A stretch of DNA of 64,000 bases from Arthrobotrys musiformis (Eukaryota; Ascomycota; Orbiliomycetes; Orbiliales; Orbiliaceae): contig JAVHJL010000005.1 in the NCBI GenBank assembly GCA_036971715.1, positions 1,798,001 to 1,862,000 of the forward strand, in the 5' to 3' direction. Under the pieces are notes generated by a model, which saw only the letters and a list, made by a program, of their open reading frames with translations, was not told the DNA's origin and ran no database searches. This document shows positions 12,879-25,443 of the stretch, piece after piece; position 1 is the stretch's first letter; every line of letters begins with the position of its first letter. The translations under genes were made by a program, and so were the position numbers.

Positions 12879-14961
12879 AGGTTTATCAGGTCAGGTTAGA
12901 TCAGGTCAGTATGCAGATATGTTTAGGCTGGAGGGGCGGAGTTAAGCATTTTGTTTTCTGGTGTTCAGGTCCTGGTTGGTCGGACATCTGCGACTAGCGA
13001 TGCATGCAGCGGCATGGGTATTTTTTTCCCCTTCCGCATAGTAGGAGCTGAAAATAGATAAAAAAAAGACAGCCATCTTCATTTTCGAGCTTGATCGTTA
13101 GATGCTATGATAGATAGGTAGTGTCATTGCATTTTGGAGGAATCGAATGACGTTGGAATGTTCCTCTGCAGCTGCGCGGCATGACGTTTGAGTTCCGCTG
13201 CCCTGCTATATCATAACATATCATATCGTATTACCTCCACTTTTCCCAGATATCAAGCGGGGAAGTCTGTAATTCGGAAGGAGGAGCCGAAGGGAATCAT
13301 AGTCAAGGTCTTGAGCCTCTTCCCTTCGTTTGTCCCTTGTTATCGTGACGCCACAATTCGATCACTGAGCGAGAGGGTGGCAACCTGGATTTGAACTTTC
13401 TTTCTTCCGCCTGGCCTTTTTCTCTGTTATGACCTGCAGGTCCAGGAAGTATAGCATCGTGGAACTATACGTATACACACCTTTTTTCCGGGACAACCCC
13501 AATCGACCCAGCCATTCTGTTTAAATGGTGGTCGATCGGATCGTAATGATTCGTCGGGTGTTGCAGAGTGCAGCGCAGCGCGAGTGGGGGAAAGGGAAGA
13601 GGGGTGCTGTATGTGGGCCAGTGGGTGGTGACGTCGATAAACCCATGCGTATGCATGGGATAGGAAAATAGTGTATGCATGGGACAAAATGTTGGTAGTT
13701 ATTGGCACCACTCGATTGGATTTTGAACCGGGGTTGCCGTGCGATTCGTTGGTTATCGCTGCACCTGCCACGGCCTTTTTCGCTTTCTATTTTTTTCTTT
13801 CTCTTTCAATGCAATGCGATAGAGAAGAACTAGACTTCGCAAATAGGACAGAGCTCGGGGTGGGAGGTCCAGTTCAGCCGTGCGGTTTTCTTGTTCCATC
13901 TGAGCGGTTTGCTTTGGCAATTGCAATGATTGAGCCTTGGAGACGAGGCAACAGCTGTCTGACTAAACGCCGATAAACATAATTGTTTTTTCAGGTCTTT
14001 TCTTTCTTTCTGGCAATGCAAAATGCACATACACAAAAGCCTGGTTTCGATTGGTGTGACCGGGTACACTGATCTTGTCTATCCGGAACATCTTTCAGTC
14101 GGCCGGCCAGGTGGAGCCAGTGCAGGACCATGGAGATAGCTGTTCTGCGGGAGGCAATACGCAAAGCCACCGTCATTATCGTACAGGAATGGACCAGGCC
14201 GCCACCACCAAGTACAGCACAGCTGTTGATTCGATTCGCTGTATCACGAAGTGCAAGAGCAGCCGAGGCAGCCAGACAGGATTTTGGCCTGTCCATGATC
14301 ATGTTTCTTTTGTATGTCCGTGGTGGTGGGACCCGGCAATACGTCGACAAGCTGCAGAGATTGGCAGGGTGGTGAAGTCTTTAAATTGATGGGGCATGTA
14401 CCACCCACACATTTTTCTCTTTTTCCTTCTTCCTCTCTTTATTCAATCCATCGTTCGTTAGCTCGTTCGTTCGCTATTGTTTCCATCGGCTTGGTGATAT
14501 TTTTGTCTTGATTGATCGATTTATCAATTGGAAAGTGGTGGTTTTGGTACATTACAAAGAAGAAAGAGGAAGCTGAGCTGCAACCAATTGGGACTTCTGC
14601 CTCTTTGGGACTTCATCGACGTCGCAGCCAACACATTCTGGAACAAACGGCAACAGAACGTCCTCCATATTATTTTTATATTGGATAATATTTAATCTTC
14701 CCACAACGATCAAACCTCATCGTCACCTTCTTCATCTCCATCGCCATCACCATCGTCATCAAAGCTCCCATCATCAGCATCATCATCCTCCCCGCACGAA
14801 AACGACCTGAAACCACAAACCGTCTGAATCTGTTACCGACATTAAAAGGACCTTTGCTTTCACTCGCTCTCAGCACAGCTCGATCATTCTCTCCTACCCT
14901 AAGAACAAACATTAGATCATCGACCAATCAATACGTCAACTAACCGATCAATCTATCCAAG
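12879..14961. other. Intergenic spacer, no gene recognised
   Basis: About 2.1 kb between the DDHD gene and the GPI-anchored protein gene, both plus strand. Open frames at 13427-13771 and 13991-14389 on either strand lack domain signatures. The right-hand 300 bp is ATC/CATC- and CT-rich (14700-14900), consistent with the 5' leader and promoter of the secreted-protein gene. Confidence 0.4.
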
Positions 14962-16079
14962 ATGCATATGCAAAACATCGTCGTCGTTGTCGCAGGTTTG
15001 GCTGCCACGGCCTCTGCATCCCTTGTCGCTCCAGCAAACCCCATCCTCAAGCATGTCGCCGTTCGTGCTGTCAATGTTGATGGATCCTTTGCTGGATTGA
15101 TCTTTAAGCGCCAGACTAGTTGTCCGGCTGGATACACTGCCTGTGGCTCCGGCTGCTCGCTCGGACCTTGCTGCGATTCTAATGCTGGTTTGGCTTGCCG
15201 ACCAGGAGAGGTTTGCTCTGAGGTTGATGGTGAGATGGGATGTTGCCCTGAAGGTACGCTCCTAGATACTTAAACTACGAAAGCCCTGATTTAGCAAACA
15301 TCACGGATGCATGAAATAGATTGCTAACATATGTGTGCATGGAAAAAATAGGCTATGTCTGCAATGGCATCCGTAGCTGCCAGAACGCCGTTGGAGGATA
15401 CTGCACCCCTGGATCCGTCGACAACGGTGTTCTCTGCTGTGATGCTGCTGCCCCTCTCTGCAGTACCAGCTCCGGCGTCCCTTACTGCGCGGGTGTCGCT
15501 CCAAGTACCACCGTCACTGCAAACCCATACCAAACTGGCGGCCAAGGTGGTGGTAGCAGCGGCTTCGATACCACCACTACCACTTCTTTGACTACCACCT
15601 CGACCCTCACCTTGACACTGGACTCCACTAGCGGTGTAGTTCCACCAAGTTACCCAACGGGTGGTGAGACCGAGGCTACTTCTACCGAGGCCCCAACAAC
15701 TGAAGCTCCAACTGAAGCTCCAACTGAAGCTCCAACTGAAGCTCCCACTGAGCCTTCGACCGAAGCCCCTACCGACGTCACCACTGAGGTTGCTACTACC
15801 ACAGAGGTCCCCACTGAGACTTACGTTGCTCCCACCGTCCCAGCTACCATCACCGACTCCGCTACCATTCAGACTAGTACCCCAACCTACGCTGCTGAAC
15901 CATCTACTTCAACCCTCACCTCGACCGCCGTCATTGTTATCCCCTACCCTCCTGGAAACGGTACTAATGGCACCGCCACATCGAGCCCGAGCCCACCAGA
16001 AGCTACTGGCGCAGCTGGAAAGCTCGGAGTCAGCGGTTTCGCTTTGACCGTCGCTCTTGGTCTTGCCTTCTTACTCTAA
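14962..16079 (+). CDS. Secreted cysteine-rich, probably GPI-anchored wall protein (339 aa)
   Basis: Exons 14962..15253 and 15352..16079 (phase-1 intron, G|GC). The N terminus is a signal peptide (MHMQNIVVVVAGLAATASAS). A KR at about residue 50 (IFKRQTSC) could be a Kex2-type processing site. The mature part has a Cys-rich domain (about residues 53-130) with repeated CC pairs: CPAGYTACGSGC, GPCCDS, MGCCPEG, LCCDA. A Thr/Pro/Ser-rich stalk follows (about 145-300) with four APTE repeats and probable O-glycosylation. The C terminus, GKLGVSGFALTVALGLAFLL, is a GPI-attachment-type hydrophobic tail. Likely located at the plasma membrane or cell wall. I do not recognise the Cys-rich domain as a named family, and adhesion or structural roles are only inference from layout. 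Confidence 0.88.
15699..15746 (+). repeat. Four tandem 12-bp units (ACTGAAGCTCCA) in GPI-protein stalk
   Basis: Units begin at 15699, 15711, 15723 and 15735; the last ends in CCC instead of CCA. They encode a tandem T-E-A-P repeat in the stalk and are prone to length variation by slippage. Confidence 0.92.
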
Positions 16080-19000
16080 GTACCCTTTCTTTTTCTTCTT
16101 GAATAGGAGACGGGATTACTTTGACTTATCTTTCTTTTTCTTTCTTTCTCAACTGTGTCTTTCTTTTACTTTCCCTTTAATTATTAATGATAATGACGAG
16201 ATGAAACTGGGCGACTGCGTGTGGATGTGGGGGAAAATGAGACGATGAATGGGGAGACGGTATGAAATGTTTAATCTCTAATGAAGGAAAAGGACACACC
16301 ACGAGCTCGCTCTGCACAACAAACAAAAACGAATGCCATGCATAAACGCTCATTTCAATTCTTCTTCTTCTTTCCGTTTGCCTCTGCTTTGCAAAATGAT
16401 CAGATGACCCGCATAGGAAAAAAAAAAGAAATGCGTTTGCTTTTTTCTCTTTGTTGCTGTTTTTTAATCAATCGTTATGGTTCCACGAGCTTGGTCTTTC
16501 AGCGTGATGGTACTGTTTCATAGCGAGCTAGCTGGCTGTGATCGCATATTGCTATCTCTTCCTTGCGGGGCGACTCCTTTATTCTTCGCGCTGGGTTTTC
16601 CTTTTTTCCCTAAAGTTTTCTTTTTGATTTTCTTTTTTTTGATTTTCTGATTGGCCTTCATGAACATGGCACAGCGAACGTACATACATATGATGCATTA
16701 GAGGCGTAAAAATGGAACATCTGCTGTTTTTTTTGAACTTGATGGGATATCCTAGAGGCCATGGTATCGAAAAATGTGATTTCGTAAAATTGGGAGTCGG
16801 GATGTGTGTCGTAATACACAAAGGGGGTAGTCTGGAGGTCACTCCTTGCGCAAAGAGGGTAGAGTGTCGAGATGTATTTTTGGATAGGGTGGGCGAGGCT
16901 GAGAACGAGACCGGGGTGGTGTTTTCGAATATGACCGTTAGTCGGGAGGAATCGTAAAGTTGACCGGCTGGCATTGAGGGTACCGCGTATACGTGGTTGA
17001 GTTCCATGTACGAAGGGACGTCGTTGATTTCGAATTTCGACAGTGTAGAGTTAACTAGTTGGGCGTTTCTTACTATCATGCGGGGGAGGGAGTGGTTTTT
17101 GTGAGAGCGGACGTTCCACGTGACTTTAGATTATTTCCTAATTTGAAATTAGGACTTGGGGGGAGGGGCGATAGTGGGCAATAAGTAGATTTCGAGGGTT
17201 CTCTAGAAATGTGATCGAGGGTTATATCATTTTTTGTTGGTGACTGATTCTCTGTTTTGGGTTTTCCCATGGCCATGGGTGGGTAATGTATGATGTATGG
17301 TTGCCTCGCACTATGGCTACACAAGTCCTTGGTTAGGCGCCAGGATCTATGCATGTGATTACGTTTGAGATCATGTAGCTATTAGGTGGGTGCGCCTAGC
17401 TAGATTCGAGGCTGTTAGATGGGTATCAAAATGTTTGTTCTACAAGCTGCAGCTGCGCGGGTACCCGGTCTGGGGTTGTGGAATGGTTTGCATGCTACAG
17501 GTCAGATTTAGCTACGGGGATCTATACACAAATTTCTTTTTATGAGGATTGGAAATTCGGTTTCTTCAATGCAATGTTATATCATGAGGAATTCAAGTTC
17601 GGGATCCCCCCAAGCTATCGAGATCCTTGTTGCGAGGGACCCCGGCCCCGTAGGTGATAGTTTGGAGGTCATTTCCTGTGTGCAACGTATGTAGCCTCAA
17701 TGCCACGCGGCCCCCGACGATTATGTACTAGAGGGTGCTAGAACTCGCGGTTCAGACTGGCAGCGAGGTTACAGTCCAGACACTTTTGAAAGGGTCAAAT
17801 GCATCGTTTTGTGTAGCCTCGCTAGGCGCTCCTGAGGCAGAGCGTTTTTTGAACCATCTCTGGGTACGAGACCAAACCATTTCGGTTTTTGATGCATGAA
17901 GTTAGCCTCGATGCGGAAGCTCATGCATGTTCATGTCCTTTTTTGGTGGGCTTTGCGTCGCTGTAGCTGCGGCGGCCGGCGGCTACCCGTGGTGTACATG
18001 AGGCTTAGATGGGCGATTGGCCAACTGGGACTTTGTGTCAACATTGGAATTTTAATTCGGTCGATTGACTCGTCTAGTGTAGCTATCGCTATCGCTACCT
18101 CGACGCCAGGCATATAGGCGGCTGGCCGAAAAAAAGTAGAGCAGGGATCGCAGAAATGGAGCGGAGCCAGAATCGGTGGTTCCGAATTGAATGAACTTTT
18201 CTGGGAGGTTGAGCTACCAATCAAATTTGAGATGACTAGTCCAGGGCTCTGGCATGGCACACCCATTCCATGATACCTTAGCTATTGCTTGTATTTACAT
18301 TATCAAGTGCGCATGCCCAGACACGGCAAGTAGTTGTTAAAAATGTCGCTGGATGCTCTCTTTCTGGGAACTGTAGGCGGTCTACACACACAAATTTCCA
18401 AATTTCCATAACTTTCGAAACGGTGATTTTGTTGGAAATCAAGGTGGCCCGTGCCTGCGCGAGCAGCTAGTGACCTTTCGGGGCTGCGCATTGCATCCCT
18501 GTGAGTATTCTGACACCCCGCGAGCCTGGTTGCTTGGTGCCCGAATGAAGGTGTGACTTTATAGTAGGTGCTATATTTCTTTAGGATAACGCTAGTTAAG
18601 TTTATATTCTATGTTGGGCCCCAACGAAATCAGGATATTTAGGGTTATGATGCATGTGTCTATTGTCGTACTCGAGATCTTTTGTACCTTAAGCATACCT
18701 GGCAGAAAGAGAACCACTAGGATCTATGGTGTGTAGAGTAGTACGGGACAAAGTAGCCTCAATTGATACAGGGTGTTCGAGGTAGATTCGATTCGATTCG
18801 ACTTATCCTACTCGACCTCGTTAACGTTGGATCTATCCATAGACCTTGGGTGGGAAATTATCAAAAAAGTGGCTGGCATGGTCTATTCTACACTACTATT
18901 CCGAAACGACACATCGTTAACCGTAAGGTAAATCGTAGGATACTATGGTCAGATAGATGAATCATGATATCAGCGCATCTATCTGTCGATTATGAAGTTG

Positions 19001-20415
19001 GTTCATATCGAGGAACTGGTTCTTGAATGCTCCTGGGAATGAGACGACCAAAAACACAACATTAAAATGTGTTGGTTCTCGATTTCAGTGTGGATATCAC
19101 GGATAAAGCAAGGAAATCCGTCTACCAGGAGACTGGAATAATTTAACGCCCCAGTGCGCGGTGTATGAAAAGCTTTAAAGGCAAGGATTTAAATTGAGAA
19201 ATGGACCCCGTGCGCATTGCCAACATTTTGTTGTGGAACCCCAATGCATCTGATTGGCCATTCCTATCTGCAGTGGGCTTATAGGGCAGCCCTGGCACTG
19301 CAAGCTAGCTTGTGAGAAGAGGCTGCGGTTTACATTTTCGGAATATGATGCGACGAATATAATTAAGCCAATCAGAGACTATTTTAGCTCACTTTATATG
19401 CAGGACCTGAAGCTGGTAGTGTATCGGGCTACAGCTATCGACAAAAATGTGCACATTTTCACCTTCGCCGCACGCTCGCTCGCCGCAAAACCATGTTTGC
19501 TCAAAATGAACGTGATACAATGAAATCTCCCACACTGTAGCTATTAGACAATTTCCTCGATCTGAGGACAGCCCCCCTAAGCTAAGTGCGGGTACCTGCT
19601 GCTTGATTTGAAATTTATGGTAGATTGGGGTGTTAATCTAGGGATCGGGGTACATGTGCATTATCTGCTAGCTTCGGCAAGCTAGGATATCTCCATTTAT
19701 CGTACTTTTCCACTGAATGCAGGTATAGCTGCATGTAATGGAAAAGCCCCAGGATCCTGAAGCACACATATGCATTGTAGTATTGTCCGAGGCGGAGGAG
19801 AACGACCCCTGGATCTGACCAAAACACTGTTCTACGCATGTACTTGTGTGCCGGGTCGATATGTGTAGGACTGGGGAAAACTGATGGTGGCTTGGTGCAG
19901 CTACAGCGCGAAAAGTCCCCAATATGCTAAACCTCGCGGGGCAGGGCGTCGAAATGTCCTACTAGCCTAGAGGCCTAAAACTTGTTGACCAGTTCGAATC
20001 ATTATTATATTTCACCCCTATATAATGGGTAGTATGACCCCTTCATTCTGATTTGTGGCATGATGGACGCCTGCTTTTCCTCCCTGGGGTAATTATAGAG
20101 TTATAAAATCTAGTCGACCGGCCGCGGGCCGAATAAACTAGCGGACGAGCCACAGCACTAGGGATCCGAAGCACGAGGCCCACGATCGAGGCAAACTTAG
20201 ATTACTAGCTAAGGTAAGCACAAGCAGTCGCTTGAATGACAGCGGCATATGTCACCGGCCCATATTCATTATATAATTATTGGATTGAATATTGTTGGAG
20301 TAAATCTAATTTTTCTGTCGACAGAGAAAAGACATTATATTAAACATCAACTGCGCTGGCTAACAAGGCCGAGGGATTGCGCTAACACAGCGGCCCCCTA
20401 AAGCAAACAAGAGTG
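16080..20415. other. 4.3 kb gene-poor spacer
   Basis: No supported gene. T-rich flank of the GPI gene to about 16650. Two minus-strand frames, 17354..17076 and 17079..16579, overlap by four bases and have no recognisable domain; I treat them as possible decayed sequence (see findings). The rest has short scattered frames, a TTCGA repeat near 18783-18805, and no tRNA- or rRNA-like element by eye. Confidence 0.4.
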
Positions 20416-22875
20416 ATGGGGAATCCCTTCGCGGAAGCATCTATGAAGGGGGCTCCCGAGGGAATAAAAAAACTCAGTAGAAGGCTTGTCAGCGAGATTC
20501 AAGGTGCCACTCACAAAGTTAGCGGAGATTTTCAAGGTATCACTCAAAAATTCAGCGAGGATTTTCGCAACGGAGCTAAACAGGTAGAGGAGGTAATTCA
20601 AAAGGCGGGAAACGGGGCTAAAAAAGCGGCTGCAAATTTTATTGCAGGAGGTTCAGTTAAATGTTTGAACGAGAGCACTGTTAATGTTGCCACACCATAT
20701 GTGACAACCGAGCATCATTTCAGTGCCGTGGAAGAGCCCTCTAATCAGTTTCATGACTTTGACCTTAGCTTGTACTCTTCTTTTGGGGATGGGGACGTAT
20801 ATCCTACGAACCTCGAGAACCAGCTCGAGTGCGACGACCAGGGGATTGACGGCTTGGATCTGGAAGGTTCCCTTGATGTAAGGGATCGAGAATTTGAAGA
20901 TGCATACCAGCCGACACTAGAACTACAAGGACAACGTTTCCCGCGGGGTATCATCAATGACGCGTGGCCCTCCTACATGCACGCGGATGACCTGTATAGC
21001 GATACAATCTCCAGCTCTAGTCCTCAAACTATTTGGGACGAGAGCATTGACCAAGGTATTTACCAAGAATATCAAGACAGTATTGTAAGTGTTGAAAACA
21101 TAGGGTCTCCGGCCCTATATCAGGACTCCACGGGCAACGGTCAAGTAAGTTCACTTCTAAGAGAACAATGGTCTTTTACTTTTTATAGATCTTATTTACA
21201 TACTTATAATTATATTATATTCGCAACATAGGCTTTTTTAGGGGAACTATCTGAGCCTTCTTCCGCCGCGGAATTCACTCAAGAACTCTTACCTCATACC
21301 CAGATCCGGGAGCAAGAAACCATAGGCAGCCCAATTGTCCCACTTACCTCTCCCTCGCCGGTGCCAAACGTTAACGAGAGTTTTTGGGCCCAAGCCGATC
21401 CTAGTGGTCTGGGTCCGAGACAAACCCAAGTCGAAGATGGCTACTTGCGATTTGATGATGACTTTTTCCTAAACCGACGGTTTGTAATCGCAGCCGATCG
21501 AATGTTGAAAAAGCTTCAGCATGAGTCGAGGCGCAAGAGTGCATCCCCCCAGTTCCGTGACTTTGTCGACTTCCAGCTCAAGGACCTTGCCAACATTATC
21601 CGCATCGGTCTGGGTGTCCTCAAATCGGTCCTTGATGGTAGTATCCCTAAGGATATCGCCGAAGTATACTGCTTTCTCCACGTTGCTTATGCAATGTCCC
21701 GAGCGGATAAGGATGCAAAGGATGAGCATTTGTCCCAGTCCGAGTTCCAAGAGGAACTTAAAGTTTTCCGCAACTGCTTGCAATCTGTTCCTGAGGAGCT
21801 AGATAAACCCAGCGAACAGGATCTCTTCGACGAGGTCGTTAAGGTCATGTGGACTGAGTTTCAACAAGCCATCAAGTGGTCTAAGTCGGTTTTGAGTCCA
21901 AACCTCAACCAACAACTACAAGACGTTATCAAGATGGATCAGAAACGCCCACGTACACCCAAGGGCCAAGTCGTTAAAAAAGGTCCTCGAAATGGAGTCC
22001 AGAAAACCTCGCCAGGGTCTAGCAGTAAACCATCATTAAACATGATCACTAAAAGGTTTCAGAAAATGGAAATTAGTAACATTACTATGACGGCTAAGCC
22101 CCCTAGAGCTCGCAAGACGTCTTTATTAGTGACTGTCGACCTTATCATCAGCAGTAAAGTTTTCCAAGACGTTTTGATCGCAGTGGAGAGTAAGTGCCCT
22201 TTTCCAGGATGCTATAGAGCGAGAATTTATTGCTGACGGTTATTAGAATTCGGCTTGGAGAGATTCTTCTACTTGTTCCTCAATACTGTTTCGCCCAACA
22301 TGCTTCAATGGATGAACAAGGACCGGACCGTTTTCCCCACGATATATGATGAGGTAGGGTGCGTCTTCTGTGGCGACCCAAATGCATTCGAAGCAGGTCT
22401 CACTTGTCCGACATGCGATGATACGATTCAGCACCTCCCTCAAACGGATGCAATTACCATCACGGTGCTTTATGAACAAGTTGCGGAGGAGTTGAAGAAT
22501 TCGAGGTCCGAAGGCAAGACCCCTTACGGTGTTACCCGGTTGATTTGCGCTCGGGTGAATCCGAAGTCACCTCCGAAACCTGTTCGACCAAGGTCACAAG
22601 GGGAAGGGAAGCATGTCTGTCCTATTGTCGGTTGCGGCCACGGTCCATGGGTTAAGAAACAATCACTTGACCGGCATATTCAAGCGGTCCACACTCCAAG
22701 ATCTCAAGCATATCTTATCTGCGGCTTCAATGGGTGTAACGTCAAGCGGGGTCTAAGGGGATTTACTGAAGAAGACCGAGACAATATGTTGACCCACAAG
22801 AGGCAGACCGGTCATTTTACTGCCGGAGAACGTGGCGGAGACAAGGTTGGGATTGAAGTCAGCATTTACGAGTAG
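20416..22875 (+). CDS. Fungal C2H2-type zinc-finger protein, paralogue A (771 aa)
   Basis: Exons 20416..21144, 21232..22189, 22247..22875. The N terminus (1-75) is amphipathic with repeated IQGATHKVSGDF / FQGITQKFSEDF units. An acidic disordered region follows. A helical domain (about 325-465) carries the signature YCFLHVAYAMSR, also present in the downstream paralogue. The C terminus has a CxxC...CxxC cluster (CVFCG, CPTC; about 598-620) and two C2H2-like fingers: CPIVGC...HIQAVH (about 686-711) and CGFNGC...HKRQTGH (about 722-755). Role unknown: nuclear DNA or RNA binding is inferred from the fingers alone. Introns are canonical and the total coding length is a multiple of three. The gene at 25444 has the same architecture with low identity, so the duplication is old or fast-evolving. 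Confidence 0.82.
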
Positions 22876-23510
22876 GTTTCCCAGAAAGAAGCCAGGAGAG
22901 TTCCGACCGGCCTTAAGCTTGTCAGCCTACCCTATAGCTTACTCTTTGTTTGTTTTCGTTTTCTTGTTTCCCATTCTTTGCTTGTGATTTTTGATAAAAG
23001 AATTTGGTTCATGAAGTGTTATGGCAACGACTATTGTTTTTGCGGGAGCGTGAGGGGTTTTCGGGTTATTATCAGTGTTGGATGCGCGCGGATCAGTTTT
23101 GCTTCAGTTTTAAAGTTTTGCGGGTGCGACCTATGTTGCGAGTGCCCCTCATTTTGCTTCCAAAGCTGATGGGGTTTGCATTTACCATTTCCTCTCATTT
23201 ATGGGTGCGTTATATATCATTCTCGAAAACTAGCTACTAGCGGCTCGTATTTTTAGTTAATTATATTCTTTTTGGGCCGCTACCTCGACTCCGTTAAGTA
23301 AACCCGGCGATGCTGAGACTTTTGTACGATGAATCGGTTGTTATGTGCCCCCTGTGAATATAATACGTCGAGAAGCCAGGTAGATACTCAAAACGGGCGA
23401 CAAATCAATGGCTCCGATTGATGATAACACCATAATATTATAAATGGGTTCCGTGGTATTAAGTACATTCGATATAGTCAATACAGTTGCAATTTACACA
23501 ATTATTAGAA
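22876..23510. other. Convergent 3' spacer
   Basis: Lies between the end of paralogue A (plus) and the end of the three-exon minus-strand gene. T-rich and otherwise featureless; the short plus-strand frames at 22978-23240 have no support. Confidence 0.35.
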
Positions 23511-24188
23511 TTATTCCATCCCCTCGGGAATTACTTGCCGCACAAGTAAACTCTGATCCTGGTCCTTCGCGTCTCTAATCTCCCTCCCAACGGGAGCCCT
23601 AGAGCTTTCAGGACAATCGTACAGCCCCCCTCTATTGTACCCTAGGATTAGCAGAGGGTTTCCCACTTTAGATATGTGTTTTTATTACCTGAAAGCTGAG
23701 TTATCGCTGCTTTATTCGGTATCAATGTTAAAACCTTTGTACCTTCTATGCACGGTGGAATCCAGAGGGCGCCGGTGTCATCGAGTTCTACATTATGAGA
23801 CCTGAAATGCTCTAGGGAATCTCTGTAAGAGACAATGTATTATGTTAGATAAGATGTGATCTTATTGAATTCAAACCATGGGTCTAGCGAGTACATACGC
23901 GTGCGCGAAGTGGTGTTCGGTCGAGATTGGTCTCGTGTGACCATGTTTGGCGAAGGTTTCCGAGAGCATGGGTTTGAGATGTCGATCTACCGCCTCAACC
24001 ATACTGTTGTGAACGGCAGACCTAATGGCATTCTCGATAGCGTCTATGAAGGTTTGCGTCAGAGAGTCCTCGAGACGCCGCTTCATAGACGTCGAGTTTC
24101 TGATGGATTGTTGGGCTGAGTTTCTCGATCGGTATCCGAGACCCTGGTCAATGCCCCACAGTTCTGGTGGCGGCGTACATGGTGGCAT
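23511..24188 (-). CDS. Uncharacterised 184-aa protein assembled from three short exons
   Basis: Exons 24188..23899, 23822..23689, 23641..23511. Intron 1 is 23898..23823 (GTATGT...TTACAG); intron 2 is 23688..23642 (GTAATA...CCTAG). The phases fit and the total is 555 nt with a terminal TAA. Exon 1 gives a Pro-rich start (MPPCTPPPELWG) and an amphipathic helix (SLTQTFIDAIENAIRSAVHN, then EAVDRHLKPMLSETFAKHG). Exon 2 gives DDTGALWIPPCIEGTKVLTL. Exon 3 is charged (GREIRDAKDQDQSLLVRQ). Exons 2 and 3 are too short to stand out as open frames. I recognise no family. It sits antisense between the two zinc-finger paralogues, which suggests only a shared locus. Protein-like composition, two correct phases and a clean stop argue against chance; expression is unproven. 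Confidence 0.68.
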
Positions 24189-25443
24189 GATTTTAGGTTC
24201 CTTCTGCCCCCACTAGGCCACGCGATATACGTATTGATATGTATTATTTATAATTTATAATCTTTGTTGCTTGAGATCTCGACGAGTATGTGTGCAATTG
24301 TGCAGCTTCGTCTTGCAATGCTGGGTCGGTGCGAGGATGCCGTGTAGGCTTCCTAGCTAGCTAAGATGCAAGTATTTGTGTGCTTACCTTTGTGCCTCGA
24401 TCGTGGTTGCGGGTTTGAAGGACAACAAAAGCCCTCGAGTGAATATGAGTATGTAAATATAAAATACTAAGCATTTTAAATGTTACATGCCACATAGGGC
24501 GACGGGAGAAGAACGTTGTTGCAGTTTTTGCGTTGGAATGTTCTGCCAGGCGGCTGAAATTAGGATAAGTGGCATCCTATTGGTCAAAGGGGCCCGACGT
24601 TAGCCACTTTCAGTCTCATCCTAACATTTTGAACCCTGCATGTATCCTAACTTGCAATCAATTCTGTCGCAGAAGCTAGAAGGAAGCACTTAAATTCAAC
24701 TGACGTCCTGCAATGGAAAGACCATTCTCCACTCCTGCTATACACTCCATACCGAGCATTTTATTTATTTTGTATTTTCTCGCTTTCTGGCTTTCTATAC
24801 TAACACATCTCCGAGTTAGCTGGCTTGTTTAGTACATATACAACGGCTGGGCTGCGATGTTACGTTTGTTGTAACGTTGGCGTTGTTTCTAGCTTCGGCT
24901 CCCCAACTCTGATCGATCGATATCAATCCTCTGGGACGTCGATTCGACTCTCATAATATATAATCAAAATCCTCCAACTTTCTGGTCACAAAGGTATAGA
25001 TTTGGGGACCTAGATATTTCGCACGAGGGGCACGATCTTTCCGCTCTCTCTACTTATCATTGCCTATCGATCCTTGAAGCATTTTCAAAGCCTTCGCTGT
25101 ATTATCTATTTTATTTCCATTCCCTCCATCACCTCTGCCAGCCGCCATCGTATATCTGTCAGTGCACAGTCATCTAATACGTCGGATTGCAACCTGGCAC
25201 TCATCACAGGTTTCAATTTACCTACCAAATATACCCGGATTTCTGAAATAGCGCATTTTCTTTTCTTTTAAAATTTCCTCGAAATTAAGCCCATTGCGGG
25301 AGCATCTTATTCCGTCATCGCGTTATAACGTTGGTCGACTAAATCTACGGCAGCTTCATTTTAACTTAATTCTATCAAATAAATATCTTGCGAAATATAT
25401 ATCCAACAATTCAGTTTCCTTGTTCGGCAGATAAATCTTCAAG
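24189..25443. other. Spacer and 5' leader of zinc-finger paralogue B
   Basis: AT-rich, about 1.25 kb, divergent promoter region shared by the three-exon minus gene and paralogue B. The frame at 25074-25271 lies in the probable 5' leader and has no domain. A GATCGATCGATATC stretch occurs near 24912. Confidence 0.35.
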
